From Leptodactylus fallax (lineage: Eukaryota; Chordata; Amphibia; Anura; Leptodactylidae), in the NCBI GenBank assembly GCA_947044405.1, contig CAMRHE010000324.1, positions 868,001 through 932,000 of the forward strand: DNA of 64,000 nucleotides. Direction: 5' to 3'. Of the stretch, positions 10,151 to 21,495 are shown piece by piece; the stretch's first letter is position 1; each line of letters begins with the position of its first letter. The position numbers and the translations under genes are program-made. A model generated the notes under the pieces. That model worked only from the letters and a program-made list of their open reading frames with translations, had not been told where the DNA came from and did not search any database.

Positions 10151-11104
10151 CTGCTACTGCTGTTCATGGAGAGGATGCAGTTAAAAAAGATGCAAAAATG
10201 AGCCACATTAAACTTTTGATATCACGGAGCAACGAATTACTAGATTCAGGTTGATGTCTACAACTGTAAATGTATCTAGTCTTGAGCAGAGGCATTTGAG
10301 AGGGGCATGATTAACTTATAAAAATATATAAAAATAAAATAAATAGTGAAAATCCCCTCAAAGGGGGCAATCCCTCTGTCTGGGGCTAAAAAAATCTTAA
10401 TCTCCAGAGGTGACAAAGCTTCTTTACTGTATGGACTGCAAATTAGTGATAGCCTGGAATATCCCTGGTCACAGCAGCAACAGCTCACAGCTTTAAAAAG
10501 GCTTAGATGACTTCTTACAGTTGAAAAACATTGATGCATATGTAACTGGATAGAACTCTTGTTTGCCTTACCCATCTCCCTTAGTTATGTCTTTTTCCTT
10601 TCTCATGGCCATCTAGTTCAACCAAAAGTCTTTTTTCAACAGCATTAGCTATATAAGTAATTAATTATGAATTTAAAAAAGTTCACAAATACAAAAAGGA
10701 TAATTCTATATTTTCCAGGTATTGGCATATTGTAATTAGCCTTCTTCTACAGTCACCACAGGTACAGTATGTGTACTGAATGCCACTTTTTATAGGCACC
10801 AATCTAGCAGCATGTTAGACCTCTTTTAGCCTTCAGAACTGCAGCAGTTCAGTGTGTTGTACACAGGTATCTACTGGTATAAGAGGACCCTGAAATAACT
10901 ACACCTGACACTGATTCATGCTGCTTGTACAAAATACTGACCCTTCCATCAGCATGGTGCAACAGAAATCTGGACTCCTCTATCCAGGCAATATTATTTT
11001 ACTACTTTGTGGTCCCATTTTTGTGTTCTTTTTCTTGTCTGTTCCAGAAATGACACTCAAACTGTTCATCTGTAGTTATGCCACTGTGAACATGGACTGG
11101 CTGT
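10151..11104. other. Non-coding, unassigned
   Basis: No gene or clear repeat boundary seen. Starts where CR1 piece 1 stops. Confidence 0.4.
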
Positions 11105-11620
11105 AACCAAAGTCTTGTGGGCCCCGGTGCAAACTTTTGTCCGGGGCCCCCTACCCCTTCCCTAGAGCAGCGATATCTCAGATACTTGAAAGGGATACAG
11201 CTTTAGTACCCACAGCTGCAGTTATCAAGAATATGGTGAGTGAGCAGCACAGCGTCCGGCATGTAAACAATACTGGGACAGTATTGTGTGCTCCATAGTG
11301 AACCCCCTCCACAGTGTTTAGTGCTCCGCAGTAGGCCCCCCACACAGTGTTACGTGCTCGCCGTAGGCCCCCCACACAGTAATATATGCTTCTAAGAGCC
11401 CCCCCCCCCCCTCCTAGAGCCGGTGCTATTATTATACTCTGGGGTCTAATAAGTAGAGGCCCAGGAAAAGTGATTAAAAATAACAAACACTTATACTTAC
11501 CTCACCTCTCTGGAGCATCGTCACTCCGTCCTGCAGTCAGTGGCCTCCTCTTCTATCTGGTGACTGAGGTCTTGCGCTCCAGCGGTCACGTGGGGCGCAA
11601 TGACATCATGACTGTTGCGG
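11105..11620. repeat. GC-rich repeat fragment, hAT-like
   Basis: Contains GTGGGCCCCGGTGCAAACTT, poly-C (11400-11412), repeated CAGTAGGCCCCCCACACAGT units (11325-11380) and ATTATTATACTCTGGGGTC (about 11430), a string that recurs inverted near 24790 and 44200. Similar GGGCCC-rich text occurs at 12735 and 32550. No complete ends found. Confidence 0.4.
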
Positions 11621-13493
11621 TAAAATTGATGTTTTCATTTCTCAGCAGAGCAGTCACTATATTCCTTTCCCAATCTTGCCATTGTCCATCAGAATCCTCC
11701 TATCTGCTAAAGTGTGTGTTTTATGTGTGTGTGTTTTTTGAGCAGTGAAAGTTTTAATTTGCTAAAGTTTATAAATCATTCCACTCTGCATTTTTTCTGC
11801 CATGGGGCTTGTAGTACTTTACTCTTGTTATACCGCTGTATGTTTCTGAGTGTGTATATCTGAAGTAATAGGGAATCAGTACAACAAATATCCAGTGTAA
11901 AAGCATGAAATGACAAAACTCTATGGACCCTATTGTAAGTCAGTGGGATTCGTTGGATAAAGATGTAAATCTAGGAAGCATACAAGCAACACTCTCATAA
12001 ATGGAGACATTGGGTGCACTGTTCCAAGGAGGACTGGCCGAACTCCTCCAAAACAACTTGTTAGACAAAAGAAGGATGAACAGCACTCTGACCTAGTCTT
12101 CAGAGTTTGCTCATTTTATTACAATTGCCGTATCATAAGAATCCAGTTAAAGTCTATGGCTGCATTATAAACATTAAATTGGAGTTAGAACTACAGCCGC
12201 CACTCCAACCACTCTAAGACTTCTACCAGGGCTCCCTTTTGTGGACCCTATGTTCTCTTCATCTTTGCATACATACTCCTCTTGATACTACAAGCCTGAT
12301 GAAATGCTTCCATAGCCTGAAACGTTGCTCTAGTCCTATGATTATGTAATGTTTGTTATGCGGCCTTAAACTTTATCAAGATTCTGATGACACTACAATT
12401 TTAATAAAAGCAAGCTCTGTTGGATACAGATGGTGACTGGCATGAGACAAAGCCAATACAATGTCTTGATTTGCTTTTATAACACAGACAGTCACAGTAT
12501 AACACAGTAATACAGATGTGAAGAAAGGATTAATAAGTGCATTGAGATTACAATTAATGTTTTATATGTAAAATTGTAGTGATGTGGAGACCAAATCAAT
12601 GTGTACATTACTGTACGAGTAAGATTAGATTCACACTGCCATTTTTCAGTCCATTATTCTGACAGAATGACAGACATATAGCATACCCTCCACTTGCATC
12701 CACCACCTCCAAATGCATGACTTGAAGCTCTTGGGTCCTAGTGCAAAATTTGTAATGGGACACCTAGCTACCTTGTATCCAGTTCATCATCCCAAGCTAT
12801 TTGGATAGTAAATTCTATATTTGTATTTCTTCCACTATACAGTCCTTGTGTTATTCATTAAATCAATCATGGGTCGAAAGCTGAACAAAAGATTTGGATG
12901 TTGGACTATAATGAAGTTCAGGCTTTTCATTCAGGCACCACTGGAATCAGCAAATAATGGACATTTAGCCACTCAATAACATCAGGGGAAGCAAGATAAC
13001 GAAATGGTAAAAGATCACAGGTACAAGAGTCAACCCATTTAAATTCCCATGCGAATAAAGAAATCTTTTTGATCAGCGACCATTCCAAAGCCTTTAAATA
13101 ACTTTAAAATGTCACAGATCTTTGTTAAAGGCCATCCATCTCTCTTGTAGGCACTTAATACAATCAAACAAAATATTGCTTGCCTGTATTTCCATTCTTT
13201 AGGCATCTTTTTTCAAAATGTTATATAATATACAACTACAGTATTAAATGAAACATTGGGGTGTTACAAAACAAAAACTCCCCCAAATTGTTTTTTTTTT
13301 TTTTTTAAACTTACGCTTATGTTTAGGGGTGCTTTAAACTTTTATTTATGTCTTGGGACTTGAAGCAAAGCCTGATCTGTGATACCCTGACATTCCATTT
13401 TAGGCAGATCATGCGTGATAGTGACATAATAGCTGAGGAACCTGGCATCCCATGTTAAAGATTTTGAACAGCACATAACAGTAGTTATGCTGC
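11621..13493. other. Non-coding with repeat core near 12290
   Basis: No gene. 11935-12420 resembles a repeat with the core GCCTGATGAAATGCTT...CCTGAAACGTTGC, reminiscent of the CTGATGAA..CGAAACG blocks frequent in amphibian repeats; a weaker version occurs at about 45550. Remainder unassigned. Confidence 0.35.
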
Positions 13494-13497
13494 TTAA

Positions 13498-14108
13498 AGG
13501 GATTTTCCCATCTCTGTCTCACCAACTTTCCCTGCTTTCTCTTCTTGCTTCCTGTATTCCTCAACAAGTTGGTGGGCAGGCTTAGACTATTTGATGGCCT
13601 TGACATTATTAAGTACCTCAGTATATATAGACATTGCTTTTACCATGAGAGTATTTAGCATGATTAATAGAAATCTATAATAATGCAGATCAAATACTAT
13701 GCACAGTAAATTTATATCACATTGCACAGGTTTGTAGAGAGAAAAACTTATTGAGTTTACTGCAAGTCCCTTGTCATTCCTGGCAAAATGTATGTTATCT
13801 TTGTGTTTACATATAGAGATAACCAACCCTGCTCAAGCCTTTATCAGCAAACTGTTAATTAGCTGATAGGATTGCCTGGATACAAGAGCAGGAGATAATA
13901 GGTCTTAAAGCAAGCGTAATCCAGAGAATTCAGCCCCATCTCCCCTCCAGAGAGCAGTGAGTAATGTCATCCAACCTAAGATCAGATAACAGGCTGGGTT
14001 CCTTGAAACCTTCCTTGAAGCAGCATTTCTAAAGCAATGTATTAGGAAAAATGCTTGGATTTACATAAGTAGCAGTTTAGATGGGATCCTTGAGATGGGA
14101 ATACCCCT
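13498..14108. mobile_element. TTAA-flanked MITE (piggyBac-like), family 1
   Basis: 611 bp. TTAA at 13494-13497 and 14109-14112. Inverted ends: left AGGGATTTTCCCATCTC, right (reverse complement) AGGGGTATTCCCATCTC. TTAA target duplication is diagnostic of piggyBac-type transposition. No transposase; two short internal ORFs are not conserved proteins. Confidence 0.8.
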
Positions 14109-14177
14109 TTAAGATTTATTGTATGTGACAGCTTGAGTGCAAAAATATTTTTTTTTAGTAAGACACTGCTCCTTTAA

Positions 14178-15431
14178 CCCCTTAACGACCAATGATGTAC
14201 CTGTACGTCTTTGGTGACATGAGGATGTATGGAGAGGGCTCAGGAGCTGAGCTCTCTCCATACAGGGCGGTTGCCGGCTGTATAATACAGCCAGGACCCG
14301 CCACTAACAGCAGCGATTGGTGTTTTTATCGATTGCTGCTGTTAACCCTTTAGATGCCGCTGTAAAACGGGACCGCGGTGTCTAAAGTGCACAGGTGTCG
14401 GCGGCACCGCCATTTTTCACCGATCGCCGCCCTCCTGAACGTCATAGGAGGGCGGCGATCAGTTGCTATGACACCCGGGAGCCTATTGAAGGCTCCTTGG
14501 CTTGTCATTGCATTAGATCTATTGCACCCTGCCAGAGGCAGCGTGAAATAGACAGCTAGGCATTTTTCTATTCACTGCAATACAGTAGTATTGCAGTGAA
14601 AAGCATGAGCAATCAGACCCCCTAGGTTTCAAGGTCCCTAGGGGTTCTGATCATAAAAGTAAAAGAAGAAAAGAAAGTTTTTAAAAGTATAAAAAAAACA
14701 CAAAAGTTCAAATCACCCCCCTTTCCCTAGATCAGATATAAAAGTAAATAAACAAAAGTAAACATAAACACATTAGGTATCCCCGCGCTCCAAAATGCCC
14801 GAACTATTAAAATATTAAAATATTTATCCCATATGATGAACAGTGTAGCGGGGGAAAAAAAATCAAAATTAACACTTTGCCTCCTATAAAAATTGAATAA
14901 AAAGTGATCAAACCATCAGATCTTTCCCAAATGATATCAGTAAAAACGTCATCTTGTCCCGCATAAAAAGACGCCTTACCCAGCTCCATACATGTAAATA
15001 TGAAAAAGTTACAGGTGTCACAATATGGTGACACAATTACTTTTTCTATTTTGCAAAGATTTTCATTTCTTAAAAGGTATCAAAACATTGCAAAAACTAT
15101 ATAAATTTGGTATTGCCATATTTGTACTGACCCACAGAATACAGGAAACATGTTATTTTTACCACATAGTGAACGCCGTAAAAATTAAGCCCATACGAAG
15201 TTGGCGCAAATGCAGTTTTTCTCCAATTTCACCTCATTCTGAATTTTTTTCCAGCTTCCCAGTACATTGCACAGCATATTGAATGACGCCATTATAAAGT
15301 ACAATTTGTTTTGCAAACAATAAGCCATCATGTGAGTCTGTGAACTGAAAAATTAAAAAGTTATGGCTCTTGGAATGTGAGGAGGGAAAAACGAAAATGC
15401 AAAAACGAAAAATGACCCGGTCCTTGAGGGG
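14178..15431. mobile_element. TTAA-flanked MITE (piggyBac-like), family 2, copy 1
   Basis: 1254 bp. TTAA at 14174-14177 and 15432-15435; ends CCCCTTAACGACC and GGTCCTTGAGGGG. GC-rich left half with palindromes (GGAGAGGGCTCAGGAGCTGAG), AT-rich right half. A second, full-length copy lies inverted at 22871-24158. Confidence 0.85.
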
Positions 15432-15439
15432 TTAAGTAC

Positions 15440-16036
15440 ATGTAGTTTCCAGTGCAATGGTTCAGGTGATTCATTTGTGATTTCAGGAGGCGTGTTCATT
15501 TGTGATTCTTTGTTTCTGTTGCTTTAGCACAGCTGAGTATTTGTTGCTGTGTGTCAATCCAACCAGTGCTATTAGTTCCTTTGGTTTCTAAGGAGTTAAA
15601 GTTAGTAGCCATTTGATTGACATTCCTCCTTACAAATCGAGCCTAGGGTGGATTCCCTTTATATAGTTTTCCAGCCCTCTTTGATGCTTGCTATTAGCTT
15701 CTCTGTGCATGCTGGCTATTATCTGTTACTGATATTATTTTTCTGACCTTGGCTTCTCCTTTTGACTCTTCTTAAGGTTCTGATCCTGTACTGCGCTGTC
15801 AAATTGGTCCTGACCCTTGGCTCTCTGGACTCCCGTGTTTGTCTTGTCTACATTTTGTGTTGTCACTCGTATTCTAGGAAGGGACTGTTGCCCAGTTGTC
15901 CTCTACCGCCTAGGGTAGTTGAGGCAAGTAGGTAGGGACTGGGGCTGGGTCGAGAATCAGGACTCAGTCTCTTTCCCTTCCTCCCCAGTTTCAGCAGCAG
16001 CACTGGGGAATTGCTCAACTGGCAGTTCCCTAACAA
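15440..16036 (+). repeat. LTR-like repeat, copy 1
   Basis: About 600 bp T/C-rich repeat. Its last ~450 bp align with 17826-18300, for example CAGCAGCACTGGGGAATT followed by CAACTGGCAGTTCC (vs TTCTTAACTGGCAATTCC), ending CTAACA/TTTACA. The CT-rich, CTTGGCT-rich text and CA end resemble a solo LTR or 5' leader of a Gypsy-type element; no coding or primer site seen. Confidence 0.45.
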
Positions 16037-16277
16037 TACTATTTGGTATATGACATTAGTCTGGGCGAAATTTTTATTTTTATTTTTTTGTATGGTTTTT
16101 CTTTTTTTTTTTTTTTAAATCTTATCAGTAATCATAGTTGTATAATTAGTTCAATTATACATACATACACCAAGGCGACAATTCTTTACATAAGAACAGT
16201 TAAACATTCCAATTCTCCGCCAACCCTTCCCCGTGCACCATTGAACATATCAGTACCATAAAGAGTTATAGACCTTA

Positions 16278-16628
16278 AGGCTAAGGCCCCATGTAGCAAA
16301 ACACTGCAGAAACACCTTCTGTTTTTTACCGCAGAATTTTTCATTGCATTTTCTGCTGAGTTTTTCTTTGCAAAATTTCTGCCCTTATACCTGCGGAAAC
16401 GCTGGTATTTTTCCTATAGGTATAATAATTAACATGAGGCGATTTTCAAAAATGCAGGCTTTTTTGAAAACATGGCTTTTCCACTGCAGATTTTTTTTAT
16501 GCAATGTGTGTATGGGATTAGCCAGAACCTCATTCACTTTGCAGGTACTGTAAAACGCAGAGTTTTTTTGCCACGGCTTTTCTGCAGCAGTAAAAACACT
16601 GTGTTTTTGCAGCGTGGGGCTTCAGCCT
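16278..16628. mobile_element. MITE with AGGCTAAGGCCCCA ends
   Basis: 351 bp. Left end AGGCTAAGGCCCCATGT, right end reverse complement AGGCTGAAGCCCCACGCTGC. Related fragments at 35925-36167 and 57648-57965. Interior has repeated CTGCAGAAACACCTT-type motifs. Target duplication not clear, so superfamily is not assigned (Harbinger-like is possible). Confidence 0.6.
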
Positions 16629-16914
16629 AAAGGGGTTTAAGTTAAACATATTTCTAAATATTTTATGTATTTTCTAGGGTCTGGCACTTTTCAGAAACTC
16701 AGTCATAACACTGCATGCGCAAGAAGATAATCCGACCACAATGGCTGGGTTTATGCATTCATGATCACATCCATCGGTACCCAATCAAGACAACAAACAG
16801 AGAAAATCTTTAACTCTACAAAATTTTTAATTATTTATACATTCAAAAATGTTAATCATATTTAAATCATGATAAAACACCTTTAGGTATTAAATATGGT
16901 AGTATCTAATATTT

Positions 16915-17290
16915 CTGGACTCTGTAGAAACAGGGTATGTCCCACAAGACTGCTATATAGCAAATTTTGTGCAAATACACAAAAAGGGGTCAAAAAGTGA
17001 ACCTGGAAACTATAGGCCTCAATGAAAATAACCTTATAACACCCAATCAGCACAGGTTTATAAGGAATCAGTCCTGTGAGTCTCTACTATGAAGAGATCA
17101 GTTCTAGACTGCACAAGGGTAATGTGGTGGATGTGTTGTATCTAGACTTTTCAAAGGCTTTTGATACTGTACCACATAAAAGGTTGGTATACAAAATAAA
17201 AATGTCGGGAGCTGATTTAAAAACATATGCATTTGGGTTCAAAACTGAATTAGTGATAGGAAACAGTTCTGACGCTGTCTTTAAGGTTTC
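16915..17290 (+). pseudogene. CR1-type LINE, piece 2 (RT palm)
   Basis: Translation (frame breaks) shows ETGYVPQDC, IANFVQIHKKGSKSEPGNYR near 16940-17006, then YYEEISSRLHKGNVVDVLYL and DFSKAFDTVPHKRL (17082-17185), the first catalytic-Asp block of CR1 reverse transcriptase. It begins almost exactly where piece 1 stops in protein terms. The piece ends near 17290, where an LTR-like repeat begins. Confidence 0.75.
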
Positions 17291-17292
17291 CG

Positions 17293-18300
17293 TGCTGACC
17301 TAAGAAGTCTCTGAGAAGTCAGAGATTGTCTGGTCTTGTCCAACTACCAGCTGAGGAGGCCTGTTTAAGTTTCCTTTCTCCTCACCTGCCTGCCTGCCAT
17401 TGTTTCCTGTTTGGATTTGAGACCTCTTCCTCTGTTTACCTGTGTTCATACTGATGTCCTGGAAAACTGACCCCTTAGCTTTTATCGACTCCGACTTGCC
17501 TTCTAATTCTATCCTGACATGATCTCTTGGTATACAGACTCCCTGGCTTATGTTTCTGGACAAGGCTTGTCTTCTAATTTTTGTCTTTCTGATCTCCTGG
17601 AATATGACTTTTGGCTGGTTATTGGATTCCCACTTTCTCTTGGCTCAGACATCTCTTGTGACAGGTACTACCTGGAGCCTACCTGTAATGTCTCTGTCTG
17701 TTCGGGTCTCTGCACCACCCTCTGCCCGCACGCGGTGGCACAGGAGGTATGCTCAGTTTGATTCCTTGTTTAAGATTCTTGTTGCTCAGTCTGAACACTG
17801 TCCTAGACTATGTAATTGATTTTCTGCCACACCCGGCTCCTTCAGCTTGGTTTTCCTCTGCTCCACTAATACTTAATTTTAGCCTTACCTGTGTGATTGA
17901 CAGCATATCCTCCTATCAAGTCTGGGGTGGGTTCTTTCTTCCTGTTTATTCTTTGCTCACATTCTCATTGGTGCTGGTAATTGCTTCGTGTGTTCTGGCT
18001 ATTACTCCGTGCTGTTTTGTTACCTGTATTCCTATTCCTGACCTCTGGCCTTGACTTTTGACTATTCTCTTGGATTCTGATTCTGTACTGCATTGCTCGT
18101 CTGTTACCGACCCCTTGGCTAGCTGACCTCCCTTTGTTGTTGTTTGTCCTGTCTGCGTTCTGTGTTGCCTAGGACAGATAGGCAGGTTAGCCAGGGACAG
18201 TGGGGGGGTTCAGCTTTAGGGCTCACTGTCTTCTTGTGCCCCTTCCCCCAGGGTTCTGCAGCAGCACTGGGGAATTTCTTAACTGGCAATTCCTTTACAC
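17293..18300 (+). repeat. LTR-like repeat, copy 2, inside CR1
   Basis: About 1 kb, starting near TGACCTAAGAAGTC and ending CCTTTACA, inserted between two CR1 RT pieces. The right half is homologous to 15580-16036. CT-rich with many CTTGGCT/TTCTG words. No target duplication confirmed, so solo LTR status is inference. Confidence 0.45.
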
Positions 18301-18317
18301 TACCCCACAAATCATCC

Positions 18318-18420
18318 ACCTGGTCCTGATATTCTCAGTAAGTAACAGTCACCAGTGGGGTACCATAGGGGACAGTATTAGTTCCTTTTTTATATGTTTA
18401 ATAATGATCTGGAAGAGGAT
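18318..18420 (+). pseudogene. CR1-type LINE, piece 3 (RT thumb side)
   Basis: Frame-broken translation reads VTVTSGVP-GTVLVPFLY...NNDLEED, matching the CR1 block VTSGVPQGSVLGPLLF.IFINDL that follows the FSKAFDTV block. The next base pairs start TTAACTCTTTAAGGACA, a TTAA-type element end. Confidence 0.65.
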
Positions 18421-18424
18421 TTAA

Positions 18425-19190
18425 CTCTTTAAGGACACAGGGTAGTTTGTATGTTAATGCTTTGCGACTTTTTCCATATTTTCCTTTTCCCCGCCTTCCA
18501 AACTTCATAACTTTTTTTTATTTTTCTGTTGACATACAGGTGCATATCAATAAATTAGAATATTTTTGAAACGTTCATTCATTTCAGTAATTCAGTAATA
18601 CATTTCATAATCAGCGTCTTCCATGACTGTGTGTCCTACTGAACCAGACTGAGGGACCATTTAAAGGCTTAGGAAACCTTGGCAGGTGACACACTGAATT
18701 TACAATACTGAACTTTATTACAATATTCAAGTTTTCATAGATTTTGGTTTTCATTACCTGTAATCCATAATCAACATTTACAGAAATAAAACACTTGAAA
18801 TAGAACACTCTGTGTGTAAAGAATCTAGAAAATATAGGAGGTCACTTTTTTAATTCAATTACTGAAATAAACAAACGTTTCAAAGATATTCTAATTTATT
18901 GAGATGCACCTGTAGCTAAGTGAGGGCTTATTCTTTTGCGGGTCGAGTTGTACTTTCATTTGGCACCATTTTGGGGTAAATACAATGTTTTGATTAGCTC
19001 TTAACATTTTTCACTGTTGTACACTCTGCATTAAAAATGACATGGTAGCTTTATCCGACGGGTCATTATGATTATAGCAATACTATATTTATATTGGTTT
19101 TATTAGGTTTTCCTGTCAGTGAAAAATTATATATTTAGAAAAAAAGTCCCCTTTCTATGGTTAAGTTTTTTTTTTTTTTTTTTTTTTTTA
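18425..19190. mobile_element. TTAA-flanked MITE, one end, split by mariner MITE
   Basis: TTAA at 18421-18424 then CTCTTTAAGGACAC. The text GCGGGTCGAGTTGTACTTTC (18938 on) after the mariner MITE is of the style seen inside other TTAA elements here. The right end is not found; a T20 run at 19168-19190 may have replaced it. Confidence 0.4.
18537..18912. mobile_element. Mariner-type MITE, copy 1
   Basis: 376 bp, TA at 18535-18536 and 18913-18914. Inverted ends CAGGTGCATATCAATAAATT / CAGGTGCATCTCAATAAATT. Same family as 38364-38731 and 60843-61213. Non-coding. Confidence 0.9.
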
Positions 19191-19850
19191 AGTAAAGGAA
19201 CACAATTCTGAAATATCTGAAATGTGATGAAATTACTCTGCAAAGTCACAAAGGCACCAGCAAATGGGTACCTTCTATTCACTTGAGCATAGACTTCACC
19301 CAGTTACTTCTCAATCCAGAGAAGTGCCCATATCCATCAATCAGTTGAAAAAAAATCAGTTGAACTATAAGTGCTAAACTATAAACAGAAAGAAGAATGT
19401 CATCTATGTAAAGGGACAGTCTCACCTCCATTTACCAGTCTACTGATTGCAGATGAAGTACAGTGCCTTGCGAAATTATTCGGCATCCTTGAACTTTTCA
19501 ACCTTTTGCCACATTTCAGGCTTCAAACATAAGGATATAAAATTTTAATTTTTTTGGTGAAGAATCAACAAGTGGGACACAACTGTGAAGTAGAACGAAA
19601 TTTATTGGTTATTTTAAACTTTTGTAAAAAATAAAAAACTGAAAAGTGGGACGTGCAATATTATTAGGCCCCTTTACTTTCAGTGCAACAAACTCACTCC
19701 AGAAGTTCAGTGAGGATCTCTGAATGATCCAACGTTGTCCTAAATGACTGATGATGATAAATATAATCCACCTGTGTGTAATCAAGTCTCCATATAAATG
19801 CACCTGCTCTGTGATAGTCTCAGGGTTCTGTTTAAAGCGCAGAGAGCATC

Positions 19851-20898
19851 ATGAAGACCAAGGAACACACCAGGCAGGTCCGTGATACTGTTGTGGAGAA
19901 GTTTAAAGCCAGATTTGGATACAAAAAGATTTCCCAAACTTTAAACATCCCAAGGAGCACTGTGCAAGCGATGAAATGGAAGGAGTATCAGACCACTGCA
20001 AATCTACCAAGACCTGGCCGTCCCTCTAAACTTTCATCTCAAACAAGGAGAAGACTGATCAGAGATGCAGCCAAGAGGCCCATGATCACTCTGGATGAAC
20101 TGCAGAGATCTACAGCTGAGGTGGGAGAGTCTGTCCATAGGACAACAATCAGTCGTACACTGCACAAATCTGGCCTTTATGGAAGAGTGGCAAGAAGAAA
20201 GCCATTTCTCAAAGATATCCATAAAAAGTCTCGTTTAAAGTATGCCACAAGCCACCTGGGAGACACACCAAACATGTGGAAGAAGGTGCTCTGGTCAGAT
20301 GAAACCAAAATCGAACTTTTTGGCCATAATGCAAAACGATATGTTTGGCGTAAAAGCAACACAGCTCATCACCCTGAACACACCATCCTCACTGTCAAAC
20401 ATGGTGGTGGCAGCATCATGGTTTGGGCCTGCTTTTCTTCATCAGGGACAGGGAAGATGGTTAAAATTGATGGGAAGATGGATAGAGCCAAATACAGGAC
20501 CATTCTGGAAGAAAACCTGTTGGAATCTGCAAAAGACCTGAGACTGGGGCGGAGATTTATCTTCCAACAAGACAATGATCCCAGACATAAAGCAAAATCT
20601 ACAATGGAATGGTTCCCAAATAAACGTATCCAGATGTTAGAATGGCCAAGTCAAAGTCCAGGCCTGAATCCAATCGAGAATCTGTTGAAAGAGCTGAAAG
20701 ACTGCTGTTCACAAACGCTTTCCATTCAACCCCACGGGGCCCAGGGGGTTCCCAAGGGGGGAGGGGGGGGAAATTCGGGCGCCCGGGGGGGAAAAAAAAA
20801 AAGAGAAACCCCCCAGCCGCCGGCGGGCGGTATGCGGGGGGAGGGGGGGGGGCCAAAAAAAAAAATAAAGGGGGGGGGAATAATTCGGCGCCCCCCCC

Positions 20899-20938
<40 letters not shown>

Positions 20939-20942
20939 TTAA
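19851..20942 (+). CDS. Tc1-type DD34E transposase, C-terminus corrupted
   Basis: Tc1/mariner transposase that cuts and pastes the element at TA sites. Residues 1-100 form the paired helix-turn-helix DNA-binding region with the linker GRPSK (56-60). Catalytic residues are present: D150 (LWSDETK), D241 (FQQDNDPRH) and E276 (GLNPIE), with 34 residues between the second and third. From about residue 285 the protein leaves the family: an extra base near 20700 shifts the frame and the DNA then becomes homopolymer-rich noise, giving Gly/Lys-rich nonsense to residue 363. The family length is about 340. ATG at 19851 gives the typical N-terminus. Confidence 0.85.
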
Positions 20943-21027
20943 ATTCCCTCCCTTTTTTGTTTGTGTTTCTTTTTTTTTTTTTTTAAAAAAAAAAAAATAA
21001 AATTTTTTTTTCGTTTGTTGGTGGTGT

Positions 21028-21062
<35 letters not shown>

Positions 21063-21084
21063 CTGTTTGGGGGGGGGGGGGGGG
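20722..21084. other. Corrupted, homopolymer-rich sequence (likely artefact)
   Basis: Runs of G, A, T and C up to 31 bases (G-run from 21030). Base by base it follows the expected Tc1 tail with neighbouring bases overwritten: AATAATTCGGCGCCC versus AATAATATTGCACGTCCC, and TTAAATTCCCTCCC versus ATAAATTTCGTTCTAC in the reverse complement of 19590-19640. Clean sequence resumes at 21087. Best read as failed base calling; not evidence of a biological repeat. Confidence 0.75.
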
Positions 21085-21086
21085 TA

Positions 21087-21452
21087 TGTCAAATAATAGC
21101 TAATGGTCAAGAATATATTTGGTTTCTAAAGAAGTTATTTGAGTTTGAGTCATCCATTTGAGGCTTTGGGGAAATTAGCCCAGTTAAGTGTTGAATTGGT
21201 CAGTTAGTAGATCATACTAATACATAATGACTTGTGTGTTCCTTTTGAATCTTTTTGGCTGAATGCCTTATTATGGCGTGTATACAGCTGTGTGAGCATT
21301 TCTATTTTATAATGGTGTGTACAATATCTTTTTACATACCATTTTCAATAGCCTTTGGTTTATGAAGTAACGTTTTGATAATACCATACTAAGGGGTTAA
21401 AGAATGGAAACCATTCACTGAGACAAATATGGAATAATAGGGGAGACACAGT

Positions 21453-21495
<43 letters not shown>

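Larger units (their letters stand above)
19461..21084 (+). mobile_element. Tc1-type transposon A
   Basis: TA at 19459-19460, then CAGTGCCTTGCGAAATTATT with a subterminal region that should recur inverted at the right end. The transposase ORF starts at 19851. The right ~360 bp are corrupted; the corrupted text still follows the reverse complement of 19470-19680. A TA at 21085-21086 closes the element at 1624 bp, the usual Tc1 size. Confidence 0.8.

Noticed and set aside
15025..15282. ORF similar to one at 23020-23349 (minus)
   Set aside because: Both lie in the AT-rich half of two copies of the same TTAA element; the shared reading follows from DNA homology. No known domain and no start context.
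20642..21161. Gly/Lys/Phe-rich ORFs
   Set aside because: Encoded by the homopolymer noise at the end of Tc1 A.
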